NCBI GenBank assembly: GCA_011682565.1
Contig: JAACEJ010000286.1
Span: 1 to 5,445, forward strand
Origin: Actinomycetota bacterium
GTDB taxonomy: Bacteria > Zhuqueibacterota > Zhuqueibacteria > Residuimicrobiales > Krinioviventaceae
Reading direction: 5' to 3'
Length of the DNA: 5,445 bases
Within the stretch, counting starts at the first letter, position 1. The number at the start of each line of letters is the position of its first letter. The notes under the pieces are model-generated. The model saw only the letters and a list, made by a program, of their open reading frames with translations, was not told where the DNA came from and did no database searches. This document shows positions 1 through 5,290 of this stretch, piece after piece. The position numbers and the translations under genes were made by a program.

Positions 1-1
1 T

Positions 2-148
2 TCCCTCTTTTTCTTCATGACGTGGAATCTCTCCTCCCATTGGGATCTGAATGCTATGGCTAACTTTGATTATGACCAAGATAAAAATATTGAGGGAGCC
101 GATTCCCGCACAAACTTGCTCAACTTTGAGCTTTCATACAAGTTTTAA
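2..148 (+). CDS. C-terminal fragment of an outer-membrane beta-barrel protein (5' end outside window)
   Basis: An open frame enters from the left edge and ends at TAA 146-148, giving 48 residues. Seen: the last residues read NLLNFELSYKF, with hydrophobic or aromatic residues at every second position (L, F, L, Y, F) and a terminal Phe. This is the classic beta-signal recognised by the BAM assembly machinery at the end of outer-membrane barrels. The preceding stretch (LNAMANFDYDQDKN) also alternates and is followed by a polar Asp/Asn/Gly-rich turn, as expected for the last hairpin of a barrel. Inferred: the protein sits in the outer membrane, so the organism is a diderm. Too little is present to say whether it is a porin, a TonB-dependent receptor or another barrel family. 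An overlapping ORF in another frame (51-260) lacks such structure and is treated as spurious. Confidence 0.68.
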   Translation, partial: SLFFFMTWNLSSHWDLNAMANFDYDQDKNIEGADSRTNLLNFELSYKF

Positions 149-163
149 ATTTATTAACTTAAT

Positions 164-190
164 GCCAATTCTATTGGCTCGCAAATTTGC
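164..190. repeat. Two adjacent small palindromes downstream of the barrel gene
   Basis: Seen: GCCAAT-TCT-ATTGGC (164-178), a perfect 6-bp inverted repeat with a 3-nt loop. It is followed 2 nt later by GCAAATTTGC (181-190), a perfect 10-bp palindrome. They start 16 nt after the TAA of the barrel gene. The first could form a small 3'-end hairpin, but no T-run follows it, so it is a poor intrinsic terminator. A protein-binding site is an alternative. Chance occurrence in AT-rich DNA is possible. Confidence 0.35.
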
Positions 191-270
191 AGTGTGCGGA
201 AGAATGCGCCTAAAAAATGGAACAGAATTTTTAAACATTAAAAAATCAATAAGGATGTAACTCATCCCAA

Positions 271-363
271 GGTGTCATTCAGGAGGAATCTTGTAGGGAA
301 GACTCTGGAATTGAAATTTTTATAATTTAATCGTCGATTCGACAAGATTCCTCCTGAATGACC
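271..363. repeat. Perfect 20-bp inverted repeat with 47-nt spacer (MITE/REP-like element candidate)
   Basis: Seen: the left arm TCATTCAGGAGGAATCTTGT (275-294) is repeated exactly as its reverse complement at 342-361. With flanking bases the match is GGTGTCATTC... on the left against GGTCATTC... on the right, differing by a 2-base insertion. The spacer (295-341) has no coding content. The stem would be extremely stable as RNA. No T-run follows the right arm, so a simple terminator is unlikely. Known from memory: many environmental genomes carry dispersed palindromic repeats starting GTCATTC and ending GGAATCT, and this resembles them. Inferred: a non-autonomous mobile or REP-like element, or the footprint of two oppositely oriented copies. 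Confidence 0.8.
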
Positions 364-423
364 AAATAAATCAGCAAAATATTTTAAACGCTGAAATTTA
401 TACGAGTGTCCGCCAGTGAGCAA

Positions 424-445
424 AATTTATCCCTCAAGATAAATT
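424..445. promoter_or_regulatory. Inverted repeat AATTTATC-N6-GATAAATT upstream of the membrane-protein gene
   Basis: Seen: AATTTATC (424-431) and GATAAATT (438-445) form a perfect 8-bp inverted repeat around a 6-nt centre, 41 bp upstream of the ATG at 486. Position and size suit a repressor operator or a small leader hairpin. The composition is AT-rich, so chance is a real possibility. It may also overlap a weak -35-like TTGTTC at 444-449. Confidence 0.3.
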
Positions 446-485
446 GTTCGATTTTTTGGTTTAAATTTTATAGAAAGGATCGGAT

Positions 486-1190
486 ATGACTGAGAAAAAT
501 AAAAATATGTTAATCGGGATACTCATTATATTCATTGGGATTCTTGCGTTGCTCATAAATATGAATGTTATCCCGAATGCACAGGATTTTGTCGGCGGCA
601 TGTTTTTTCTCATCGTCGCCTATTTGTTTTACCGGCTTTATCAAAAGAAAAGAGTGTGGTGGCCGTTATTGCTGGCATTGTTTTTTGCCTGTATCGGCGT
701 TGTCCTTGTTATCCAAAATTTTGTCTACGTTCCGGATAATATCATCGGTGCGGCATTTTTCTGGTGCGGCGCTGTCGTTTTTGCTTATCTCTATGTAAAA
801 AACAAGCGAAGGTGGTGGGCGCTGCTCTCAGCCGGAACTTGCGTCACTTTGGGAACCATCGTGCTCATCGATGCTTTTCATCTTCTTTCCGGAGATCAGG
901 ATGGGGTTGTCTTTTTTCTGGGCCTGGGACTTTCATTCATGCTGCTTTATCTCCAGCGAAACAGCGAAAACAAACTCGATTGGGCCATTTATCCGGGAGC
1001 CGCGTCCCTGCTGCTTGCTCTTTTTCTCTATTTCCAAAATGTTGATTGGATGAGCGGCGACTATTTTTTGCCCATTGTGCTGATATTAGTTGGCGGTTTC
1101 TTGATCTTTCGTGCAAGCAGGCGGCCCAAAACGTCTGCGCAATCTCCCGGCGATGAGGCCTGGTCGGACGGAACTACAAATGAAAAATGA
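486..1190 (+). CDS. Eight-helix membrane protein made of four repeated two-helix units (LiaI/LiaF-TM-like)
   Basis: This is a 234-residue integral membrane protein of unknown function. Seen: about eight hydrophobic helices arranged as four tandem units, roughly residues 7-55, 56-107, 108-162 and 163-213. Units 2 and 3 begin with a basic residue and a Trp pair (W58-W59, W110-W111), and unit 4 has D165-W166. Each has a hydrophobic helix ending near a Phe/Asn turn, a second Phe-rich helix, then a basic loop (YQKKR, VKNKRR, SRR). The motif at residues 11-23 (GILIIFIGILALL) resembles the small LiaI/LiaF-type transmembrane domains of cell-envelope stress proteins; this is a resemblance only. The C-terminal 20 residues are polar and probably cytoplasmic. 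The start is supported by AGAAAGG 472-478, 7 nt before ATG. The MFS gene begins 30 bp downstream, so an operon is likely. Possible roles (envelope stress sensing, accessory to transport) are inference. Confidence 0.85.
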   Translation: MTEKNKNMLIGILIIFIGILALLINMNVIPNAQDFVGGMFFLIVAYLFYRLYQKKRVWWPLLLALFFACIGVVLVIQNFVYVPDNIIGAAFFWCGAVVFAYLYVKNKRRWWALLSAGTCVTLGTIVLIDAFHLLSGDQDGVVFFLGLGLSFMLLYLQRNSENKLDWAIYPGAASLLLALFLYFQNVDWMSGDYFLPIVLILVGGFLIFRASRRPKTSAQSPGDEAWSDGTTNEK

Positions 1191-1220
1191 GAAATGAAAT
1201 GGTCATGATGCCGGCCTGCT

Positions 1221-2414
1221 ATGGATAAAAAGCCTTTTCCACAATCTCCTGACGAACCCATGCAGGGCAGGCGCGTCGCGTTGCTTTCCGCAGCCCATTT
1301 TGTCAACGATACCTACCCCGGATTCGTCGCGCCACTGCTGCCCTTACTCATGGACAAAATTGGGTTTGGCTTGACGCTCGCTGCGGTTCTTACCTCTATT
1401 ATGGCCGTGTTCAATTCCCTGGCGCAGCCGCTTTTTGGCCACTTGGCAGATCGAATGAAAACCCCGTATTTTACTATTTTCGGCCCGCTTGTCACTGCCG
1501 TGTTTCTGGGTTCCATCGGTCTGTGGCATAGCTATGCGGCTCTCGTTGTCATTTTGGTCATCTCCGGCCTGGGGACTTCGGCTTTTCACCCGCAGACCGC
1601 TGTTTTAACCGGAGTGGCCGGCGGCAATCGCAAAGGTTTGGCAATGTCCATCTTTGTAACAGGCGGTAGTGCAGGGCATTCGTTGGGTCCTATCATCATT
1701 ATTCCCATCGTTACCTATCTCGGTTTGAAATACAGCGGTTTGACAATCGCTTATGGCTTGTTGGTGTCGTTTTTGCTCTTTCGCTACCTGCCAAACTTGC
1801 CACGCTCACCAATGCATACAACTCATATTGGAATGAGCAGCCAGTCACCGCGGCGTTTGCTCATGTTGGGACTATTGTGGTTTATCGTTACGGTACGGGC
1901 ATTTATGGTTGTGGGATTAATTACTTTTATTCCAATTTATCTGCACAACAAGGAATTGTCGCTGTTTCTGTCCGGCTCGGCGATCACGGTTTTTGAAATG
2001 TTTGGCGCGCTGGGGTCTTTGATGGGGGGTGCGATGTCCGACCGTTACGGACGAAAGCTGATTATTGTTATCTCTTTCGTTGGCGCGCTTCCCTGCCTGT
2101 GGGCTTTTCTGCATTTTACCGGTTTTATCGCTTTTCTTTTTCTTGCTATGGGAGGGCTGATTTTGTATTCGTCCATCTCTGTAACCATCATCATGGCGCA
2201 GGAACTTTTTCCTGCCCGGGTCAATACCGTTTCATCGCTGGTGATGGGCATGGCCTGGGGAATCGGCGGATTGCTGGTCACGCCGCTTGGCGCATTGGCG
2301 GAAAAAACAGGTATTGTACCCGCTCTCGATTTGCTGCTGGGGTTGGGGGTGTTTGCTATTTTTACTGCTTTTGTTTTGCCGGAGACAGGAGGAATTTGGT
2401 CGAAAGAATCCTGA
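1221..2414 (+). CDS. Major facilitator superfamily transporter, fosmidomycin-resistance (Fsr) type
   Basis: A 397-residue inner-membrane transporter with about 12 hydrophobic helices, normal length for the family. Seen: HFVND at residues 26-30 in helix 1, the helix 2-3 loop signature GHLADRMK (73-80), FHPQ (122-125), the GNRKGLAMSIF...GG.AG..LGP block (135-157) and the second-half loop signature GAMSDRYGRK (270-279). Helix 1 His/Asp, AFHP and GLAxSxFxxGGxxGxxLGP are the pattern of the Fsr branch, known from the E. coli fosmidomycin-resistance exporter. Substrate cannot be read from sequence: drug-proton antiport is the family expectation, and a metabolite exporter is equally possible. The polar central loop (190-213) separates the two six-helix halves. 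The in-frame stop at 1206-1208 leaves ATG 1221 as the earliest start. No clear Shine-Dalgarno precedes it, suggesting coupling to the upstream membrane-protein gene that ends at 1190. Confidence 0.93.
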   Translation: MDKKPFPQSPDEPMQGRRVALLSAAHFVNDTYPGFVAPLLPLLMDKIGFGLTLAAVLTSIMAVFNSLAQPLFGHLADRMKTPYFTIFGPLVTAVFLGSIGLWHSYAALVVILVISGLGTSAFHPQTAVLTGVAGGNRKGLAMSIFVTGGSAGHSLGPIIIIPIVTYLGLKYSGLTIAYGLLVSFLLFRYLPNLPRSPMHTTHIGMSSQSPRRLLMLGLLWFIVTVRAFMVVGLITFIPIYLHNKELSLFLSGSAITVFEMFGALGSLMGGAMSDRYGRKLIIVISFVGALPCLWAFLHFTGFIAFLFLAMGGLILYSSISVTIIMAQELFPARVNTVSSLVMGMAWGIGGLLVTPLGALAEKTGIVPALDLLLGLGVFAIFTAFVLPETGGIWSKES

Positions 2415-2491
2415 GCAGCGTACTATTGCGAGTTATGGAAAAAAAGTTTTATTTACAGTATCTACTTTAAAATAATCCCGGAGGCTGATCA

Positions 2492-2583
2492 ATGATATCT
2501 CATGAAACATTATTAAAAGATGCTTTAAAAAAGCATGTCTGAAATACGGTTTAAAATACCTGATCCGGCCGAGTCGGAGTTAG
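2492..2583 (+). CDS. Possible mini-gene with strong RBS; 16 codons, or about 30 if a -1 frameshift occurs at A AAA AAG
   Basis: Unrecognised and speculative. Seen: CGGAGG (2479-2484) lies 7 nt before ATG 2492, one of the best ribosome binding sites in the window. The zero frame encodes MISHETLLKDALKKHV and stops at TGA 2540-2542. The codons TTA AAA AAG (2525-2533) contain A AAA AAG (2527-2533), the slippery heptamer used by E. coli dnaX, in the correct phase. After a -1 shift the frame stays open as ACLKYGLKYLIRPSRS to TAG 2581-2583, 3 nt before a terminator-like hairpin. Alternatives are a decayed gene with an indel in the A6 run, a sequencing indel there, a leader peptide, or chance. No stimulatory Shine-Dalgarno or pseudoknot was identified with confidence. 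It lies between the MFS gene and the amidase and resembles neither. Confidence 0.3.
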
Positions 2584-2586
2584 ATG

Positions 2587-2618
2587 ATGCAACGCCTGAA
2601 TCCACCGGTTGCATTTTT
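2587..2618 (+). terminator. Terminator-like hairpin ending in a T-run
   Basis: Seen: ATGCAAC (2587-2593) pairs perfectly with GTTGCAT (2608-2614) across a 14-nt loop, and TTTTT (2614-2618) begins at the last stem base. The 7-bp stem has three GC pairs, so it is weak to moderate. It would end transcripts from the MFS gene or the mini-gene and separate them from the amidase gene starting at 2674. Confidence 0.42.
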
Positions 2619-2673
2619 CATTCTCTCTTTGTAAATTAATAAAAATTAAATTATCCTTGCTCTGAAGAAAGAG

Positions 2674-3852
2674 ATGCCGGTGCGAAAAAGATCGCTGATA
2701 TTTCAGATTGTTATGCTTTTGCTGCTTCCTCTCTCCATTGCCTTTTCGCAAAAATATGTGGTTTCAACCGCAAGACAGGGGGACGGGGTTTATGCTATGC
2801 TGCGTCGGTATTATCTGCCCACGAACACGCAGTATGTTGAAATATTTCATTCTCTCAATTCGGAATCTCTTCGACGGCATGGTTCGTTACAAATCGGACG
2901 ACGTTACAAAATGCCCATTCGCCGGTATATCTTTAACGGCAAAAATATTCGCTCCACTCTTGGCATATCCAACTATAATCTGGCAAAAAAGATTGAGCAA
3001 TATAACAAAAAGGTACGTCGGGCGGGGCTGAAAAAAAAATCATTCAGAGTTAGCAAGGACTTGTGGGTACCCTATTTCTATTTCCCCAATATGGAGCAGC
3101 GGACTGAGCCGAAAAATGGCCGGGAATATTCACTTTTTGGCCCGAAATATAAAATTGTCGATCCCATAGATCACCAACTTCAGGGATGCGTTTATTATCT
3201 CGTCAGCGGCCATGGCGGTCCGGATCCCGGAGCAATCGGTTTGTGGGGAAAACATCGTCTGTGTGAGGATGAATATGCGTATGATGCTATGCTTCGGCTG
3301 GGGCGAAACCTTTTGCAGCACGGCGCCAGAGTCTATATCATCGTTCGCGATCCGAATGACGGCATCCGTGACGGGCGGTTTCTGAAAAGCGACCAGGATG
3401 AGTATTACTATGGTAATGTAAGAATCTCCGCGAGTCGGGTCGCACGCCTGAATAAACGAGCTTCCATTATTAATTTATTGTATGCGCGCAACAAGGCGTC
3501 GGCTCGTTTGCAAAATGTTATTATTTTGCATGTTGATTCGCGTTCGAATAACAAGCGCATCGATATTTTCTACTATTATAAAAAACGAAGTAAGGCCGGG
3601 AAAAGTTTAGCAAAGCTTCTTTACCAAACTGTGAAAAATAAATATGCAGAGGTACAGCCCGGTCGTGGATACCGTGGTTCAGTGACCACGCGTGATCTGC
3701 ACATGCTGCGAAAAATCAAACCGACGACAGTGTATATTGAATTGGGAAATATCAGAAACCGGCGTGACCAGGATCGTTTTATTCAAAAAAATAACCGGCA
3801 GGCCGTAGCCAACTGGTTGTACCTGGGATTATTAAAAGCATCAAAAAGATAA
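2674..3852 (+). CDS. Exported N-acetylmuramoyl-L-alanine amidase (Amidase_3) with LysM-like N-terminal region
   Basis: A 392-residue zinc peptidoglycan hydrolase that cuts the bond between N-acetylmuramic acid and the stem peptide, acting in the periplasm. Seen: a signal peptide (basic MPVRKR, hydrophobic core 8-22, probable cleavage after AFS near residue 25). Residues 27-82 look like a degenerate LysM unit (YVVSTARQGDGVYAMLRRYY...LN...L..GRRYKMPI). A linker follows, then the catalytic domain from about 170 to the end. Expected zinc ligands are H180 (SGHGGPDPGAIG), E198 (CEDEYAYDAMLRLG) and H286 (VIILHVDS). The catalytic glutamate is E356 (VYIELGNIRN). Oddities: the usual DPGHGG reads VSGHGG and the usual SIHAN reads LHVDS, but all ligands remain. 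The protein is rich in Arg, Lys and Tyr. Only a weak GAAAGAG precedes the ATG, and an in-frame stop lies just upstream. A poor -35/-10 pair (TTGTAA 2629, TATCCT 2652) is possible. Confidence 0.88.
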   Translation: MPVRKRSLIFQIVMLLLLPLSIAFSQKYVVSTARQGDGVYAMLRRYYLPTNTQYVEIFHSLNSESLRRHGSLQIGRRYKMPIRRYIFNGKNIRSTLGISNYNLAKKIEQYNKKVRRAGLKKKSFRVSKDLWVPYFYFPNMEQRTEPKNGREYSLFGPKYKIVDPIDHQLQGCVYYLVSGHGGPDPGAIGLWGKHRLCEDEYAYDAMLRLGRNLLQHGARVYIIVRDPNDGIRDGRFLKSDQDEYYYGNVRISASRVARLNKRASIINLLYARNKASARLQNVIILHVDSRSNNKRIDIFYYYKKRSKAGKSLAKLLYQTVKNKYAEVQPGRGYRGSVTTRDLHMLRKIKPTTVYIELGNIRNRRDQDRFIQKNNRQAVANWLYLGLLKASKR

Positions 3853-3857
3853 AGAGC

Positions 3858-3888
3858 AGGGCATTTTCTTAAACGCCATAGCCCTTTT
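3858..3888 (+). terminator. Weak terminator-like inverted repeat between amidase and yhbY
   Basis: Seen: AGGGC (3858-3862) and GCCCT (3881-3885) form a GC-rich 5-bp stem with an 18-nt loop, and TTTT (3885-3888) follows. It begins 6 nt after the amidase stop and ends just before the yhbY ribosome binding site. The long loop makes it a weak or partial terminator. It could equally be a leader structure that affects access to the CGGAGG at 3889-3894. Confidence 0.25.
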
Positions 3889-3902
3889 CGGAGGATTTAT
3901 TG
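3889..3902 (+). promoter_or_regulatory. Strong Shine-Dalgarno CGGAGG preceding a TTG start codon
   Basis: CGGAGG (3889-3894) is followed by 5 nt and then TTG at 3900-3902. No ATG or GTG is available in frame near this site, and the encoded protein begins with TTLKGSQKKYLRGLAN, the normal start region of YhbY proteins. The site therefore fixes TTG as the start codon. TTG starts are usually less efficient, so the strong ribosome binding site may compensate. Confidence 0.75.
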
Positions 3903-4199
3903 ACAACATTAAAAGGATCACAAAAGAAATATTTGCGCGGGCTGGCCAATCCGTTAAAACCAGTTGTTTTCATTGGCAAAGAAGGATTGACGCCACAGGT
4001 TATAAACGCTATTGACGAAGCATTGGCGACTCAGGAACTCATCAAAGTCAGGTTCCTTGAATTTAAAGAAGAAAAAAAAGAATTGAATCGGGATATTGAG
4101 AAAAAAGGCCATTGCATTTTAGCAGGGATGATCGGCCATGTTGCTATTTTTTACCGACAGCATCCGGATAAAGAAAAACGGAAAATCCGGCTTCCATGA
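3900..4199 (+). CDS. yhbY: YhbY-family RNA-binding protein (CRM domain), ribosome assembly factor
   Basis: A 99-residue, single-domain CRM/YhbY protein, the family's usual length. Seen: LKGSQKKYLRGLAN (4-17), the GxxG-type loop in VFIGKEGLTPQVINAIDEAL (23-42), ELIKVRFL (46-53) and the closing strand IGHVAIFYR (78-86). These are the hallmark blocks. Known: bacterial YhbY associates with the large ribosomal subunit precursor and probably helps 50S maturation in the cytoplasm. The basic tail (KEKRKIRLP) fits RNA binding. The start is TTG behind CGGAGG. The stop TGA 4197-4199 overlaps the ATG of the downstream phosphoesterase (ATGA), so the two are translationally coupled. The amidase ends 47 bp upstream. 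Confidence 0.95.
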   Translation: MTTLKGSQKKYLRGLANPLKPVVFIGKEGLTPQVINAIDEALATQELIKVRFLEFKEEKKELNRDIEKKGHCILAGMIGHVAIFYRQHPDKEKRKIRLP

Positions 4200-5125
4200 A
4201 CTTTCCGCTTGATAAAGAAAAAAGATTGATTTGGTCAACTGCTCGTTCCTGTCTCGAAAACAATAAATTCAAACATAAACGATTCGGAGGCAAACAAAAA
4301 AGTCACTGGACTTTATTTGAACGGTTTGTCCTGGTTGGTAGTTATTTTCTTAGAATCGGGCCATTTTACAGGATCGGAAATGACAATGCGAAAAATATCA
4401 TTGTCAACCGAATAGATGTTCCGACGCCTCATTGCCCCCATGCTTTTGACGGCTACAAAATCCTTCATCTCTCCGATCTGCATCTCGATTGTGTGAAAGG
4501 GCTGGAGGACATTATTTGCGACCGGCTGCAAAATCTTTCCTACGATTTATGCGTTATCACCGGGGATTATCGCGAAAAAACGCACGGCGGCTATAAACAG
4601 ATTCTGGCGCCATTGCAAAAGGTAATAAACTCAATCCAGGCCAGGGACGGAATTTTGGCTGTCCTGGGGAATCACGATACTTATCTTATGGTGCCTGATT
4701 TTGAAAAAATGGGAATACGAATGCTGATGAACGAAACAGTGCAAATCCAACGAGGAGATGCCCGCCTTTCCATTACCGGGCTCGATGACCCCAGCAACTA
4801 TTACACCGATGCGGCTCTGCACGCCCTGGAAGAGGAAAAAGACGGCTGCAAAATTGTTCTCGCGCATTCCCCCGAATTGTATGATATGGCTTCCGTAAAT
4901 GGCTACAAGCTTTACTTATGCGGTCACACTCACGGCGGACAGATTTGCCTGCCCGGCGGCATCCCCGTTGTTACTCACCTCAAAACCGGCAAAAAGTTCT
5001 TCCGCGGTTTGTGGCAGTACAACGGCATGGTCGGATATACCAGTCAGGGCGTTGGTGCCTCGGGAATTCCGGTTCGCTTGAATACAAAAAGCGAGATTAC
5101 GCTGTTAACGCTCTCCCGCCGCTGA
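4196..5125 (+). CDS. YkuE-type metallophosphoesterase (calcineurin-like)
   Basis: A 309-residue binuclear-metal phosphoesterase. Seen, in order: SDLHLD (93-98, D94 and H96), ITGDY (121-125, D124), LGNHDT (157-162, N159, H160, D161), LAHSPE (222-227, H224) and CGHTHGGQICLPGG (242-255, H244, H246). Every metal ligand is present. The ending RGL...VGYTSQGVGASGIPVRL...EITLLTL is typical of the YkuE branch. Known: this branch includes B. subtilis YkuE and relatives such as chlamydial LpxG, which hydrolyses UDP-2,3-diacylglucosamine in lipid A synthesis. A role in lipid A is therefore possible but unproven here. The first 85 residues lack a signal peptide or clear membrane helix, though 44-59 (FVLVGSYFLRIGPFYR) could lie on a membrane surface. 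Its start overlaps the yhbY stop by 4 bp and has no strong ribosome binding site of its own, so it depends on coupling. Confidence 0.92.
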   Translation: MNFPLDKEKRLIWSTARSCLENNKFKHKRFGGKQKSHWTLFERFVLVGSYFLRIGPFYRIGNDNAKNIIVNRIDVPTPHCPHAFDGYKILHLSDLHLDCVKGLEDIICDRLQNLSYDLCVITGDYREKTHGGYKQILAPLQKVINSIQARDGILAVLGNHDTYLMVPDFEKMGIRMLMNETVQIQRGDARLSITGLDDPSNYYTDAALHALEEEKDGCKIVLAHSPELYDMASVNGYKLYLCGHTHGGQICLPGGIPVVTHLKTGKKFFRGLWQYNGMVGYTSQGVGASGIPVRLNTKSEITLLTLSRR

Positions 5126-5185
5126 TGAGAAAAGGGGGCTATATTTATTTGTTAGGGGATTAAAATGTGACATGGCTAAAAAGTA

Positions 5186-5215
5186 TTGTTAAGATTAACT
5201 CTTAATAAGTATATT
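5186..5215 (+). promoter_or_regulatory. Candidate promoter overlapping an inverted repeat (operator-like)
   Basis: Seen: TTGTTA (5186-5191) and TATATT (5210-5215) are spaced 18 bp apart, matching sigma-70-like -35 and -10 boxes at 4 and 5 of 6 positions. An inverted repeat TTGTTAAGA / TCTTAATAA (5186-5194 and 5200-5208, one G-T mismatch, 5-nt centre) covers the -35 box and spacer, where a repressor would block polymerase. It would drive the gene starting at 5291 with a leader of about 70 nt. The AT-rich background raises the chance of coincidence, and promoter consensus in this lineage is unknown. Confidence 0.4.
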
Positions 5216-5228
5216 TTATATGATTCGT

Positions 5229-5260
5229 ATGGAATCTTTTCGGGGCCTCTGCAATTCCAT
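5229..5260 (+). repeat. Leader inverted repeat ATGGAAT / ATTCCAT
   Basis: Seen: ATGGAAT (5229-5235) and ATTCCAT (5254-5260) form a perfect 7-bp inverted repeat with an 18-nt loop carrying CGGGGCC. It lies in the predicted leader between the candidate promoter and ATG 5291. It could be a leader hairpin, but no T-run follows it. Function is unknown. Confidence 0.3.
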
Positions 5261-5290
5261 TTGTCCAAAAATAAAGACGAAAGGTTAATA

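Larger units (their letters stand above)
149..485. other. Intergenic region, non-coding, rich in inverted repeats
   Basis: This 337-bp gap between the barrel gene and the next gene is AT-rich and holds no convincing ORF. It contains two small palindromes just after the barrel stop (164-190), a large perfect inverted repeat (271-363) and a small inverted repeat (424-445). The ribosome binding site of the downstream gene is at 472-478. No tRNA or obvious riboswitch was recognised. A promoter for the gene at 486 must presumably lie in 364-480, but no strong -35/-10 pair stands out. Confidence 0.7.

Noticed and set aside
51..260. 69-residue ORF on the + strand
   Set aside because: It overlaps the barrel C-terminus in another frame, has no ribosome binding site, low-complexity composition and no recognisable domain.
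271..363. Interpretation of the 20-bp inverted repeat as a CRISPR unit or simple intrinsic terminator
   Set aside because: There is only one inverted pair, no direct repeats with regular spacers, and no T-run after the right arm.
444..472. Promoter TTGTTC / TTTATA upstream of the membrane-protein gene
   Set aside because: The -10 match is poor and the start point would fall on the ribosome binding site, leaving no usable leader.
1061..1306. 81-residue ORF on the - strand, and other antisense ORFs at 1313-1589, 1917-2281, 3130-3321, 4313-4531 and 4631-4867
   Set aside because: They are antisense shadows of well-supported + strand genes, with no family features.
2099..2475. Overlapping + strand ORFs of 123 and 62 residues near the end of the transporter gene
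   Set aside because: They are out-of-frame readings of the MFS gene. The sequence is Cys/Arg/Phe-rich, as expected from shifted hydrophobic codons, and the transporter frame is strongly supported.
2535..2639. 34-codon ORF (MSEIRFKIPDPAESELDD...) between transporter and amidase
   Set aside because: It has no good ribosome binding site, no recognisable domain, and contains the terminator-like hairpin 2587-2618. The mini-ORF starting at 2492 is better supported.
2551..2751. 66-residue ORF on the - strand over the amidase start
   Set aside because: It overlaps the signal peptide region and the hairpin, with Asn/Gln/Lys/His-rich sequence typical of random antisense reading.
2674..5125. A defence, toxin-antitoxin or secretion system formed by the amidase, YhbY and phosphoesterase genes
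   Set aside because: Each protein fits a common housekeeping family, and no nuclease, toxin, immunity, transposase or phage feature is visible nearby.
4899..5163. Out-of-frame ORFs of 60 and 81 residues near the end of the phosphoesterase gene
   Set aside because: They are shadows of the strongly supported metallophosphoesterase frame, which carries the GHTHGG motif there.
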